Of a stretch of DNA of 64,000 nucleotides, positions 26,693-34,332 are shown in pieces (the stretch's first letter is position 1; each line of letters opens with the position of its first letter). Origin of the DNA: CATQHD01 sp965243165 (lineage in GTDB: Bacteria; Actinomycetota; Acidimicrobiia; Spongiisociales; Spongiisociaceae). The notes under the pieces are model-generated. The model saw only the letters and a list, made by a program, of their open reading frames with translations. It had not been told where the DNA came from and ran no database searches. Both the position numbers and the translations under genes were made by a program. The DNA lies in assembly GCA_965243165.1 (NCBI GenBank), contig OZ251535.1, positions 1,240,001 to 1,304,000 of the forward strand. The letters run 5' to 3'.

Positions 26693-27358
26693 TAGGCCGA
26701 TAACCAACAGGATGACAGGCACAGCAACCGTGTTATACGGCGCTAAAATTAATAAGACTAGAGGGCTGTCGTCTGAATGGATTATTACCCAAAGCACGAC
26801 AAATAACCCAGAACAGATGATTGAGCTTATAAGCGTACCTCGGATGCGGAATCGGGCCGTTGCTAATAACAGCATAGACGGCCAGAAGATGATAGCAGTG
26901 AATGCAAAATAGTTAGCTATTCTTGACCAGTTCGTATTACTATTTGTATAATCTATCCCAAAAACATATAGAGCAGTGATGTATGGAATAATCAGCGGAA
27001 TCGCCAGATATATAATAGCTCTTTGCAGATATCTTAGATTGGATGTTCGCTCGTTATATCCGGGGATCACCGCGTCTTTAGATGGAATGATCATCCAGCC
27101 TATCAGGTACAAAACTACTCCCCAGCCAACCGGAAGCTGCAAATACTCAAAAGGCCCTATTGAGAAGAAAATGATCAGCAATGCCAGCCAGTGGTCAAAC
27201 CACTCATAGCTCAGCATGCTATTAAGAGGAAGGGCCAACAGGATGAACAATGACCTTACCGTCCACACCGGAAGGCGGAGGCGGCGGGACAGGCCTGCTG
27301 ACACCCCGGCTAGCCAGCGGCCTTCATGCGGCCGGGAGAGTTGCGGGTTCCCGTCCAT
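26630..27358 (-). CDS. PspC-domain membrane protein, AT-rich
   Basis: The 242-residue protein begins with a PspC-like domain: RPHEGRWLAGVSAGLSRRLRLPVWTVRSLFI, split by a short basic turn, which in the family is followed by a membrane helix. About six further hydrophobic segments rich in Ile, Tyr and Phe follow. PspC domains are linked to envelope-stress sensing. The N-terminal third is GC-rich like the genome, but from about position 27250 downwards (codon 35 on) the DNA is strikingly AT-rich. That suggests fusion of a native PspC start to a foreign membrane region, or relaxed composition. Its 3' end overlaps the methyltransferase remnant. Confidence 0.7.
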   Translation of the reverse strand: MDGNPQLSRPHEGRWLAGVSAGLSRRLRLPVWTVRSLFILLALPLNSMLSYEWFDHWLALLIIFFSIGPFEYLQLPVGWGVVLYLIGWMIIPSKDAVIPGYNERTSNLRYLQRAIIYLAIPLIIPYITALYVFGIDYTNSNTNWSRIANYFAFTAIIFWPSMLLLATARFRIRGTLISSIICSGLFVVLWVIIHSDDSPLVLLILAPYNTVAVPVILLVIGLSEWYHRRRCKDQPKAEQQPV

Positions 27359-27767
27359 TGGGCCACTCTAGCGGGTAGAACAACCCTAGATGGGTAGCTC
27401 CAAGGTTACCCTGACAAAACCTCGGTTGATGATGGTTTGCATAGTTCGACAGGCTCATCTTGCTGGAGGTTGAGGGTGATAAACCGAGCGACTTGGCCTG
27501 CGCGGGCCGGGGCTTGCCGGAGAAGAGCCTGCGTATGCGGCTCGAACAGGGATGTGCACAACCCTCAATCCCTTGGAACTACTCATCTAGCTTGGAACGC
27601 CGTGATGCCTCAACGAGTACTCGCCAAGGCCCGGGTGTCGGGTCGGCGGCGGGGTTCGCCGGGCCGGGCCGGCGCCGAGGTGTTCCAGGCGCAGGTCCGC
27701 TCTGCGATAATCGAGCTGATGACAACAGGCGGGGCCGCCCTGCGGTTCGGCGGACGGGAGGCCGGGA
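27359..27767. other. Intergenic region carrying dispersed repeat B copy 2
   Basis: No gene recognised in about 400 bp. The centre (27502-27590) is a full copy of family B. The start of the PspC gene on the minus strand lies at the left edge and a TTG-initiated membrane protein gene at the right edge. I could not assign promoters. Confidence 0.4.
27502..27590 (+). repeat. Dispersed repeat family B, copy 2
   Basis: This is an 89-bp match to 5484-5573 with few differences. It has the same order of landmarks: GGGGCTTGCCGGAGAAGAGC, GTATGCGGCTCGAACAGGG, CAACCCTCAATCCCTTGG, AACTACTCATCTAG. It has no coding potential that I can support. Confidence 0.8.
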
Positions 27768-28958
27768 TTGGAGAACAGCGGCGGCGGTCTTCGCCGGGAC
27801 GCCGAGCGGTGGCTGAGGCGCCAGGGCCTGCCGCATCTGATCGAGGACTACTCGGCCAGGACCGATGTGTTCACGCGGATGGTTCCCTTCCTGGCGCTGG
27901 TGTTCTTCGCGGAGATGCTGCTGGCCTACGGCGACCGCTTCCGCGGCTGGGCGCAGGCGGGGATGGCGCTGCTGTTCCTGGGGGTGTTCCTGTCGACGGC
28001 GGCGGGGGTGAACCGTTTCCGGGGCCGGCGGGCCTTCCAGCTGCCCGACCGGGTGGGCGCTTTGGAGCTGGCGGTGTTCGTGCTGGTGCCGGCGCTGCTC
28101 ACCATGCTGTCCGCCACGGGCAGGGTGCTGAACGACTTCCTGGCGGTGGTTACTTTCAACCTCTTCCTGCTGGGGGGCGGATACCTGATGACCAGCTACG
28201 GCCTGGCCCCCATGCTGCGCTGGTCGCTGGAGTTCATGACGGACCAGATCCGCCAGGTCTTCCGGCTGATGGCCCGCTCCTTGCCCTTGCTGCTCCTGTT
28301 CGCCGCCTTCTTCTTCCTCAACACCGAGATGTGGCAGGTGGCGGCCGATTTCACTCCGCCTCTCTACGCCGCCGTCATCGGGTTGATCCTGCTGGGAGGC
28401 GGAGTGTTCCTGATCGCCCAGATACCCGGGGAGGTGTCCTCGCTGGAGCGGTTCTCGTCCTGGGGGCAGGTGCAGGAGCTGGCGGCCGGCGCCGGTTCCC
28501 CCCTGTCGGAGGCCGCGCCGATCGGGGCCGGGGAGTTCACCGCCGCGCCGCTCAGCCGCCGGGCTGTCTTCAATATCGGGCTGCTGATATTCGTCGGGCA
28601 GACGGTGCGGGTCGCTCTGGCCGGCGCCGTAACCGGCCTGTTCTTCGTGGTCTTCGGCCTGCTCTCGGTGCGGCGCGCCACGATCGAACAGTGGCTGACC
28701 GCCGGTCAGGTCGACGAGCTGGCCGCCTTTCACCTGCTGGGGTCGGAGATCGTTCTGACCAGGCCGCTGTTGATGGTGGCCGGTTTCATCGCCGCCTTCT
28801 CCGGCCTGCAGCTGGCGGTGGCGTCCCTGATCGACGCCGCCTACCGAGACCAGTTCTTCGCCGACATAGCCGCCCGGCTGCGGCAGGTGCTGGCGGTGCG
28901 GCGCCTCTATCTCGTTCTCCCAGAAGACGGCGAGGGAGAAGACGCGGCGGGCAGCTGA
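27768..28958 (+). CDS. Hypothetical polytopic membrane protein
   Basis: The 396-residue protein has a short cytoplasmic N-terminus (about 40 residues), then about seven or eight strongly hydrophobic helices. A soluble loop near residues 210-255 (PGEVSSLERFSSWGQVQEL) and a charged C-terminus follow. I recognise no catalytic or transport motif. The TTG at 27768 follows a GGGAGG at good distance; an alternative start inside the first 40 residues cannot be excluded. It stands alone between repeat B copy 2 and an antitoxin-like gene. Confidence 0.7.
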   Translation: MENSGGGLRRDAERWLRRQGLPHLIEDYSARTDVFTRMVPFLALVFFAEMLLAYGDRFRGWAQAGMALLFLGVFLSTAAGVNRFRGRRAFQLPDRVGALELAVFVLVPALLTMLSATGRVLNDFLAVVTFNLFLLGGGYLMTSYGLAPMLRWSLEFMTDQIRQVFRLMARSLPLLLLFAAFFFLNTEMWQVAADFTPPLYAAVIGLILLGGGVFLIAQIPGEVSSLERFSSWGQVQELAAGAGSPLSEAAPIGAGEFTAAPLSRRAVFNIGLLIFVGQTVRVALAGAVTGLFFVVFGLLSVRRATIEQWLTAGQVDELAAFHLLGSEIVLTRPLLMVAGFIAAFSGLQLAVASLIDAAYRDQFFADIAARLRQVLAVRRLYLVLPEDGEGEDAAGS

Positions 28959-29068
28959 GTTATCAGGGGCTGCTGTGCAGAGCCGTAATGATTCCACCGC
29001 CCTGCTGCAGATAGTGCGGACAGCGGTATCCTGGCCGTGCGAACTGTCGGCGGAGAAAGGAAGCAACC

Positions 29069-29542
29069 GTGGCTGTCTCGGCGGCTCTTGAGATCGAACT
29101 GCCCGATGAGCAAACCGTCAGGCAGGCGGAGGACGCCGTCCATCATCTGAGCGGCCTGTTGAGAGGGTATTCGTCCGGGTCTGCGCCGGTCAGGTTGATC
29201 GGGGGCAACGGAAAACAGGACCCCGTTGCGGTCGACCTGCCTGAGAAGGCGGTTGGGATTATCGTCGATGTGCTGGCAGAGCTGGCCAAGGGCAACGCGG
29301 TTACCGTGGTGCCCGTGCGGGCGGAGCTGACCACACAACAGGCTGCTGATATCCTAAATGTCAGACGCCCTTACCTGATCGGATTGTTGGAAGAGGGCAA
29401 GATTCCGTATCGAATGGTTGGCAACCTCCATATGATACCTTTGCTCGATCTGTTGGATTACAAGCGGCGCGTCTACGCTAATCGCCGCAAGATAGCCTTG
29501 AAGCTCACCGAGGAGGCACAGCGTATTGGACTCGAATATTGA
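29069..29542 (+). CDS. HTH (excisionase-family) DNA-binding antitoxin, apparently orphan
   Basis: The 157-residue protein has a helix-turn-helix of the excisionase/MerR-like type: ELTTQQAADILNVRRPYLIG (residues about 87-106) followed by LLEEGKIPYRMVGNLH, which is the turn and beta-wing. Proteins of this size with an extended N-terminal region are usually antitoxins paired with a PIN-domain toxin encoded immediately downstream. Here the downstream DNA holds only a frameshifted PIN fragment (29526-29641). The gene itself is intact, with GTG at 29069 preceded by AAAGGAAG. It may still act as a self-regulator or neutralise a toxin encoded elsewhere. Confidence 0.75.
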   Translation: MAVSAALEIELPDEQTVRQAEDAVHHLSGLLRGYSSGSAPVRLIGGNGKQDPVAVDLPEKAVGIIVDVLAELAKGNAVTVVPVRAELTTQQAADILNVRRPYLIGLLEEGKIPYRMVGNLHMIPLLDLLDYKRRVYANRRKIALKLTEEAQRIGLEY

Positions 29543-29641
29543 GAGATGTATTGTCTTTACTGTTGCCTACGATTCTGAATATCCTGTACCCTGCCTCTTT
29601 ACCGTGATTTGCTCGTAAGACTTGCTTCGGTTCTGGCTTAG
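29526..29641 (+). pseudogene. Frameshifted N-terminal fragment of a PIN-domain toxin
   Basis: Reading three frames in turn gives a PIN-toxin opening. From TTG 29526 the first frame gives IVFTVAYDS, ending at 29576. The second frame, from 29578, gives NILYPASL. The third, from 29597, gives LYRDLLVRLASVLA and ends at TAG 29639-29641. Joined, this resembles the family pattern V-YDA-NVLYPA-LRDLL-RLA, which carries the first catalytic Asp. The order, and a start overlapping the antitoxin stop, fit a VapBC-type operon. Two frameshifts and loss of the C-terminus indicate a dead toxin gene. Confidence 0.6.
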
Positions 29642-29790
29642 ATATCCGGTATAGAAGATGCTGAGACAGCGGTTGCTTTCACTTGGACGCGACTCGGTCA
29701 CAGTTGGAATGCGGTTTGTGCTGTAGCCTGTCACGGCGGAGGGGGTCTCGGTTGCGGAGGTGCTGATGACGCGAGACAGGCGGACATGAA

Positions 29791-30744
29791 ATGAACTATC
29801 CGAAGACCGAAGGGGTGGGGGCGCCGAAGGCCCGTTTCTCCAACCGGATGATCTGGACGGTCATGCTGATCATCAGCCTGGCCTGGGGCACCTCGCCGAC
29901 GGGGGTGCGGATCGCCCTGCGCGAGGGGTTCGGGCCGCTCACCATCGCCGCCTCCTCCGCGATCATCTCCGGGGCGGCGGTTTTCATCATCATGGCGGCG
30001 CGCCGCAAGGGGATCCGGCGGCTCGAGTGGCGCATGGGCCTGGTGTTGTCGTTCATCAGCGTGCTGGTGCCGTTCTACGCCCGCAATGCGGCGCTGGACA
30101 ACGCCTCGGCCGGGTTCGTGACGCTCGTCAGCGCGCTGGTGCCCCTGGTTACAGCCGGAATGGCCCATTTCGCCCTGGCCGACGAACGCCTGAAGCTTCC
30201 GGTCGTCTTCGGCCTGCTGTTGGGCCTCGCCGGGGTGGCGGTGCTCCTGCTGGGAGGCGATTCCGGCATCGCCGAGGGCGGCAGCCCGCTCACGGCCGGG
30301 CTGTTCGCGATGTTCAGCGTGCTGGCGATGTCCGCCGCCGCCGTCTACGCCAAGCGCTACGCCGGGCAGTATTCGGTGCTGGCGGTCACCGGCGTCCAGC
30401 TCGTCTTGGGCGCGGCCGTTCTGACCCTCCTGGCGCGGGCCGCAGAGGAGCTCCCCGACGCCCCCTCGGCGACCGGGGTGATCGGCCTGTTCTACGCCGG
30501 TACGGTGGGGACCATCCTGCCGATGCTGCTCTACTACCTGCTGATCCGCCACGTAACCGTCACCTATTCCACGGTCGTCGGTTACATCATGCCGTTCGTG
30601 GCGGCGGTCACCGGCGTGGTGGTGCTGGACGAACAGCTGCAGCCGGGGATCCTGGCCGGGGGCGCCCTGGTGTTGCTGGGGGTGGTGGCGACCGACCTGC
30701 TGCGCATCCGGGACTCCCGCCGGAGAAGCGCCCGGGCGGGGTGA
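29791..30744 (+). CDS. EamA/DMT-superfamily transporter (copy 1)
   Basis: The 317-residue protein has ten predicted membrane helices in two EamA halves, with the family-type motifs SLAWGTSPTGVRIAL, FYARNAALDNASAGFVTLVS in the first half and LLYYLLIRHVTVTYSTVVGY in the second. EamA proteins export or import small metabolites such as amino acids. It is strongly similar throughout to the transporter at 34333, so a duplication occurred across the repeat-rich region between them. Substrate is unknown; the second copy lies directly upstream of reductase genes, which hints at amine or amino-acid traffic (inference). Confidence 0.88.
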   Translation: MNYPKTEGVGAPKARFSNRMIWTVMLIISLAWGTSPTGVRIALREGFGPLTIAASSAIISGAAVFIIMAARRKGIRRLEWRMGLVLSFISVLVPFYARNAALDNASAGFVTLVSALVPLVTAGMAHFALADERLKLPVVFGLLLGLAGVAVLLLGGDSGIAEGGSPLTAGLFAMFSVLAMSAAAVYAKRYAGQYSVLAVTGVQLVLGAAVLTLLARAAEELPDAPSATGVIGLFYAGTVGTILPMLLYYLLIRHVTVTYSTVVGYIMPFVAAVTGVVVLDEQLQPGILAGGALVLLGVVATDLLRIRDSRRRSARAG

Positions 30745-30907
30745 ATCCGACCGCAGAGAAGCCAGGCAGGTCGGAATGGGCAGCTTCGAGATTGCCCGAG
30801 GCGGCATCAACGAGTTTCGGTATCGCCGACTCTTCAGACTCTTCGGGGCCGCCCGCCGCTGTCGGTATGCCCTGGCGGGAACCTCGTGAAATCACGGCTC
30901 GAAGTTC
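30745..30907. other. Short intergenic region before the composite repeat
   Basis: The region is GC-rich and without a supported gene. It separates the end of the EamA gene from the first composite repeat. No terminator with a clear T-run was seen. Confidence 0.3.
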
Positions 30908-31478
30908 AGAAGACGAGCGGATAGGCGGAGGAGGATAGAAGTTTGTCGGCAGACGGCGGGGTGCCTGCCAGGGGTTCGCCGCCAGACAGCGCATCCGAAC
31001 AACCTGGTGGGTCCATATCCGCTCGTCCCCTAACCAGGGCCGGCGGGTGCTCGCCTTACATCCGGCTGCCGAAATCTGTCATACCCCCCTGGTACCTTGG
31101 GGTGGTACATAAACCGCAGCCGATCCGGATGCTGCGGTCATACAGAGGCCGCCCCGCCCAGAGCCGAGGGGTTCCAAGGGGGGAGCGGCCGACCTGGCTG
31201 TGCTGAGACGGATCGGGCGCAGAGGGCCCCAACACGCCCTCGGCGTCTGAAGACGGTGGTTCGGAGGCGGCGGGGGCGGGGCCCGGCGAAGCCGGGGCGG
31301 GGGGCGGAGAACGCGAAAAACGAATGCGCTGCTACAGGCTTGGCGCCGGTTTGGGAAGACGAGCCGATAGGCAGAGGGGGATAGAGGTTGTTGCTGGTCG
31401 GCGGGTTGTCTGCCGGGGGTTTCGCCGTGAGGCCAACGCATCCGAACAACCTGGTCGGTCCATATCCGCTCGTCCTCT
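30908..31478 (+). repeat. Composite repeat, copy 1 (571 bp: A element, spacer, A element)
   Basis: Two direct copies of the family A element (30908-31030 and 31354-31478) flank a spacer of about 320 bp. The whole unit aligns end to end with 45502-46072, also 571 bp. Each A element has ends in inverted orientation (GAAGACGAGCGGATA against TATCCGCTCGTC). The spacer holds conserved inverted repeats, CCGCAGC-N10-GCTGCGG (about 31113-31136) and the REP hairpin at 31283-31297. No transposase is present, so it resembles a MITE-like non-autonomous element or a structured RNA unit. Frames across it are not convincing as genes. Confidence 0.8.
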
Positions 31479-31884
31479 CCTTCGATTCCAACCCAAATGC
31501 CCCCAAGTCCGCGAAAATCGGCCCACACCGCCGGGCCCAGCCCCCGCCGCCGCCTCCTTGAACGAAAATCCGCCGGGCCGCACGAGGCCGCCTCCGGCCC
31601 CGAGGGCCGGACCGAACGGGATCCGTTTCTGACCGCCGCCCTCTCCAGAACTCGCGGCGGTGTTTGTGCTTCAGCCCAATAGGTATACCAAATTTTGGGG
31701 CTTCCGGCTAGGGGTGTGTTGTAGAACATTTCGCGGACTCGGCGCGTCGATCCTCCAGCCTTCATCCGGGGGCGGCCCAGATCCGGGGGGGCAGGCCCGG
31801 ATGCGGTGTTCATGTCGGTTTTTCGCCGCCTGCCTTCCAACTGCTCGGCTCGGGGCGGAAGCGGCAGACCGGACGCCGCGGCTC
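31479..31884. other. Intergenic tract between repeats
   Basis: About 400 bp without a supported gene. It includes an AT-richer patch near 31680-31740 (GGTATACCAAATTTTGGGG), which is partly palindromic. Nothing further can be assigned. Confidence 0.3.
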
Positions 31885-31915
31885 GCGGGCCGGGGGTTGC
31901 CGGCGAAGAGCCTGC
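31885..31915 (+). repeat. Dispersed repeat family B, 5' half copy
   Basis: About 31 bp match the start of family B (GCGGGCCGGGGGTTGCCGGC then GAAGAGCCTGC). After this point the match fades and an inverted family A element begins at 31937. Confidence 0.5.
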
Positions 31916-31936
31916 TTGGTTTCAGTTCGAGGTTCA

Positions 31937-32056
31937 AGAGGGCGAGAGGATAAGGCTGACCAGGTTGTTGGGCGCGTTGGCCTGGTGCGAAACCCAGGCG
32001 GCGAACCGGTTACCGCTGCAGCTTCTATTCCCCTTCTGCCTATCCGTTCGTCTTCT
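31937..32056 (-). repeat. Family A element, inverted copy
   Basis: Read on the minus strand this 120-bp segment matches the A elements: it starts AGAAGACGAACGGATAGGC, contains a GGTTTCGC block and GGCCAACGCGCCCAACAACC, and ends near TTATCCTCTCGCCCTCT. Its left end on that strand touches the stop codon of the coiled-coil gene (TGA at 32058-32056), so the element begins exactly where the gene ends. Confidence 0.7.
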
Positions 32057-32604
32057 CAAGCGGATATCACTCGACCGATGAAGGCCATCACTGCGCCGAA
32101 GAGGGTCAGGTATCCTGCCGTTACCGCTCCGAACATCCAGTAGGTGCGGGTGGTCAAGCGCTGATCGAGGGCCGAGCTGTGCTTCGCGAGGGCGGCGGTG
32201 TGCTCTGCTCCTTGTTTTTCGATGGTTGCGTTCTGTTTCTCGATGGCGGCGTTCTGTTTTTCGATGGCGATGCGGACTTCCGCGCCCAGTTCCTTGAGGG
32301 CGGCGGTGAATTCTGCTCCTTGTTTTTCGATGGTTGCGTTTTGTTTCTCGATGGCGGCGTTTTGTTTTTCGATGGCGATGCGGACTTCCGCGCCCAGTTC
32401 CTTGAGGGCGGCGGTGAATTCTGCTCCTTGTTTTTCGATGGTTGCGTTTTGTTTCTCGATGGCGGCGTTCTGTTTTTCAATGGCGGCGTTTTGTTTTTCG
32501 ATAGTTGCGTTCAACCCAGACACTGCTTCGGCCATGTCCAGCCGAAACTCGGCCTTCACGGCTTCGGCCTTGGTGTCCACCAGCTCCGCTGTCACTGTTG
32601 TCAC
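32056..32604 (-). CDS. Heptad-repeat coiled-coil protein with C-terminal membrane anchor
   Basis: The 182-residue protein is built from heptads of the form IEKQNAx and a longer 36-residue module, IEKQNAAIEKQNAT plus IEKQGAEFTAALKELGAEVRIA. The module is encoded by near-exact 108-bp tandem DNA repeats (for example starting at 32267 and 32375). The C-terminus has one membrane helix (MFGAVTAGYLTLFGAVMAFI). Such short coiled coils with a terminal anchor resemble DUF1640-type proteins of unknown role. The near-exact DNA repeats should allow changes in coil length by recombination. A TATACT box around 32687-32682 on the minus strand may belong to its promoter. Confidence 0.7.
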   Translation of the reverse strand: MTTVTAELVDTKAEAVKAEFRLDMAEAVSGLNATIEKQNAAIEKQNAAIEKQNATIEKQGAEFTAALKELGAEVRIAIEKQNAAIEKQNATIEKQGAEFTAALKELGAEVRIAIEKQNAAIEKQNATIEKQGAEHTAALAKHSSALDQRLTTRTYWMFGAVTAGYLTLFGAVMAFIGRVISA

Positions 32605-33154
32605 GAGGCTCCTTCCCGACTGCTCGTCTGTCTTGCGGAGGGCGGCGCCCCCGCCGCTGCCGCTTCTGATCGATTACACCCAGTATACCGGATACAGCCC
32701 GCTTTCACCGCCGGATCGCAGGGATTTTTTTAGCACTTCGAGGATATTTTCAGTACTTCAGCTCTGATCATTCATATTCACGCGGGCTGATCAGACAGTT
32801 ATCTCACTGTTATTACCCCAGGTTAGAGGGATGCAGGCCAGGGCTGGATGTCATGCGGACCGGCGCTGGGCGAGAGGGCCGCCTTGAACCTAGATGTTCA
32901 CCGGGGGCGGGGGGCAGGGCGGCGAAGCACGGGCCGGGCCGGGCGCCGCCCTCTCTGCCTCTACAGGCGTCGACCCGACCGCAGAAGTTGGCGGGAGCGC
33001 AGCCCAGCCGTCCATCCGCTCGTCTTCTTATGCGGCTCGAACAGGGATGGGCACGACCCCCGATCCCTTGGAACTGTTCATCGAGGCCCGGCCCCTTCGA
33101 TCCGAAGAAGACCGCTTCGATCCGAAGCCCGCGGAGAAGTACCATGACCGGCGG
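32605..33154. other. Intergenic region with repeat C copy 2 and an A/B repeat chimera
   Basis: No supported gene in 550 bp. Positions 32788-32833 match repeat C of 14856-14901. Positions 33014-33028 are the terminal part of family A (ATCCGCTCGTCTTCT), fused directly to the 3' half of family B (33029-33084). An AT-rich patch lies at 32720-32790. The promoter of the downstream reductase operon presumably lies here but could not be identified. Confidence 0.5.
33014..33084 (+). repeat. Chimeric repeat: family A end joined to family B 3' half
   Basis: The first 15 bases equal the right terminus of family A elements. The rest (TATGCGGCTCGAACAGGGAT onwards, to about CTGTTCATCGAG) matches the second half of family B. 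The junction shows that the two families have recombined or that A elements insert into B elements. Confidence 0.6.
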
Positions 33155-34321
33155 ATGGCGGGCGGATCGGCAGTCGATGTGATCGTGGCGGGGTTGGGCG
33201 CGCACGGGGGCGCGGCGGCGGCTGCGCTGGCTCGGCGGGGGCTGTCGGCGGCGGGGTTCGATGCAGGCGCCCCTCCGCACACCTCGGGGTCCAGCCACGG
33301 CGGCACCCGGATCATCCGGGAGGTCTACGCCGAGCACCCTGTGTATGTGCCGATCGTCCAGCTCGCCTACCGGCTGTGGCGGCGGCTGGAAGAAGAGTCC
33401 GGCGGCGGGCCGGGCGGTTTGCTGCGGATCACGGGCGGGGTCACCATCGGCATGCCCGACAGCCCCTCCATCCGGGGCATCCGCCGCTCGGCGCAGGTGC
33501 ACGGTCTGGCGGCGGACATCTTGGACGCCGGCCAGATACGGGCGCGGTGGCCGCAGTTCCGGCCGAAGGGGGAATGGGTGGGGGCTCACGACGCAGGCGG
33601 CGGGGTGTTGTTCGTGGAGAAGTGCGTGCGGGCGCAGCTGGAAGAGGCGGCCCGGCTGGGCGCCCGGCTGCACTTCGACGAGCCGATCCGCCGGTGGCGG
33701 CCCGACGGGAGCGGGGTGAAGGTCTTCACCGACGCCGGCGAATATTCGGCGGGGTCGCTGGTGCTGGCAACCGGGGCGTGGAACCGTCGTTGGGTGTCCG
33801 AGCTGGACCTGCCGCTGCGGGTGGAGCGCCAGGTGATGGTCTGGTTCGAGCCGGCGGACGGGGAAGGGCTGTTCGGCCCCGGCCGGTGCCCCAACCATTC
33901 CTGGGAGTGGGCTCCCGGGCGGCATCTGTACGGCCAGCCCGACTTCGGGGAGGGGGTGAAGGTCGGCATCCACCACGGCGGAAAGACCCACCGCCGCCCC
34001 GAGGACGTGGACCGGGAGGTGCGCCCCTCCGACGAGGCCGAGCTGCGGGCGGCGGTGTCCGCCATCCTCCCCGGGTTGGGCGGCGTCCTCCGCTCCGCCG
34101 TCTGCCTGTACACCAACACCCCGGACATGCACTTCCTGCTCGACGCCCACCCCGGCCGCCCCAACGTGGTCATCAGCAACGCCTGCTCCGGCCACGGCTT
34201 CAAGTTCTCCCCCGCAATAGGAGAGCTGATTGCCGACCTGGTGACCGGACAGAAACCCCCCTGCGACATCTCCAAGTTCGAGATCCGGCGCCTTCTCGAG
34301 CAGCAGGCCCCGGCCGGCTGA
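33155..34321 (+). CDS. FAD-dependent amine oxidoreductase (sarcosine oxidase / SolA-like)
   Basis: The 388-residue protein starts with a dinucleotide-binding motif, VIVAGLGAHGGAAAAALARR. The middle and end follow the monomeric sarcosine oxidase/N-methyltryptophan oxidase family: GSSHGGTRIIREVYAEHPVY, then VCLYTNTPDMHFLLDAHPG (around residue 308). The Cys in that stretch is placed like the residue that covalently holds FAD in monomeric sarcosine oxidase, and NACSGHGFKFSPAIGE near the C-terminus is typical. Expected reaction: oxidative removal of an N-methyl or amino group, with H2O2. ATG at 33155 was chosen because the FAD motif follows. It heads a tight operon with an EamA transporter and Grd-like genes. 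Confidence 0.85.
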   Translation: MAGGSAVDVIVAGLGAHGGAAAAALARRGLSAAGFDAGAPPHTSGSSHGGTRIIREVYAEHPVYVPIVQLAYRLWRRLEEESGGGPGGLLRITGGVTIGMPDSPSIRGIRRSAQVHGLAADILDAGQIRARWPQFRPKGEWVGAHDAGGGVLFVEKCVRAQLEEAARLGARLHFDEPIRRWRPDGSGVKVFTDAGEYSAGSLVLATGAWNRRWVSELDLPLRVERQVMVWFEPADGEGLFGPGRCPNHSWEWAPGRHLYGQPDFGEGVKVGIHHGGKTHRRPEDVDREVRPSDEAELRAAVSAILPGLGGVLRSAVCLYTNTPDMHFLLDAHPGRPNVVISNACSGHGFKFSPAIGELIADLVTGQKPPCDISKFEIRRLLEQQAPAG

Positions 34322-34332
34322 CGGGGGCGGCG

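Noticed and set aside
30908..32056. Several open frames in the repeat tract (for example 253 codons at 31079-31840, minus)
   Set aside because: They cross repeat boundaries, are shared only as far as the repeats are, and show no domain or ribosome-binding site.
32230..32520. Possible CRISPR-like or minisatellite array
   Set aside because: Repeats are contiguous, in frame in multiples of 7 or 36 codons and encode heptads; there are no unique spacers.
32179..32733. Plus-strand frames with repeated Phe-Asp-Gly or Cys-Phe-Ser motifs
   Set aside because: They are the antisense image of the IEKQ heptad gene; the minus-strand protein has a plausible coil and membrane anchor.
32605..33154. Glycine riboswitch or other known riboswitch upstream of the reductase operon
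   Set aside because: I looked for the conserved glycine-riboswitch core and similar signatures and saw none; the region is mostly dispersed repeat.
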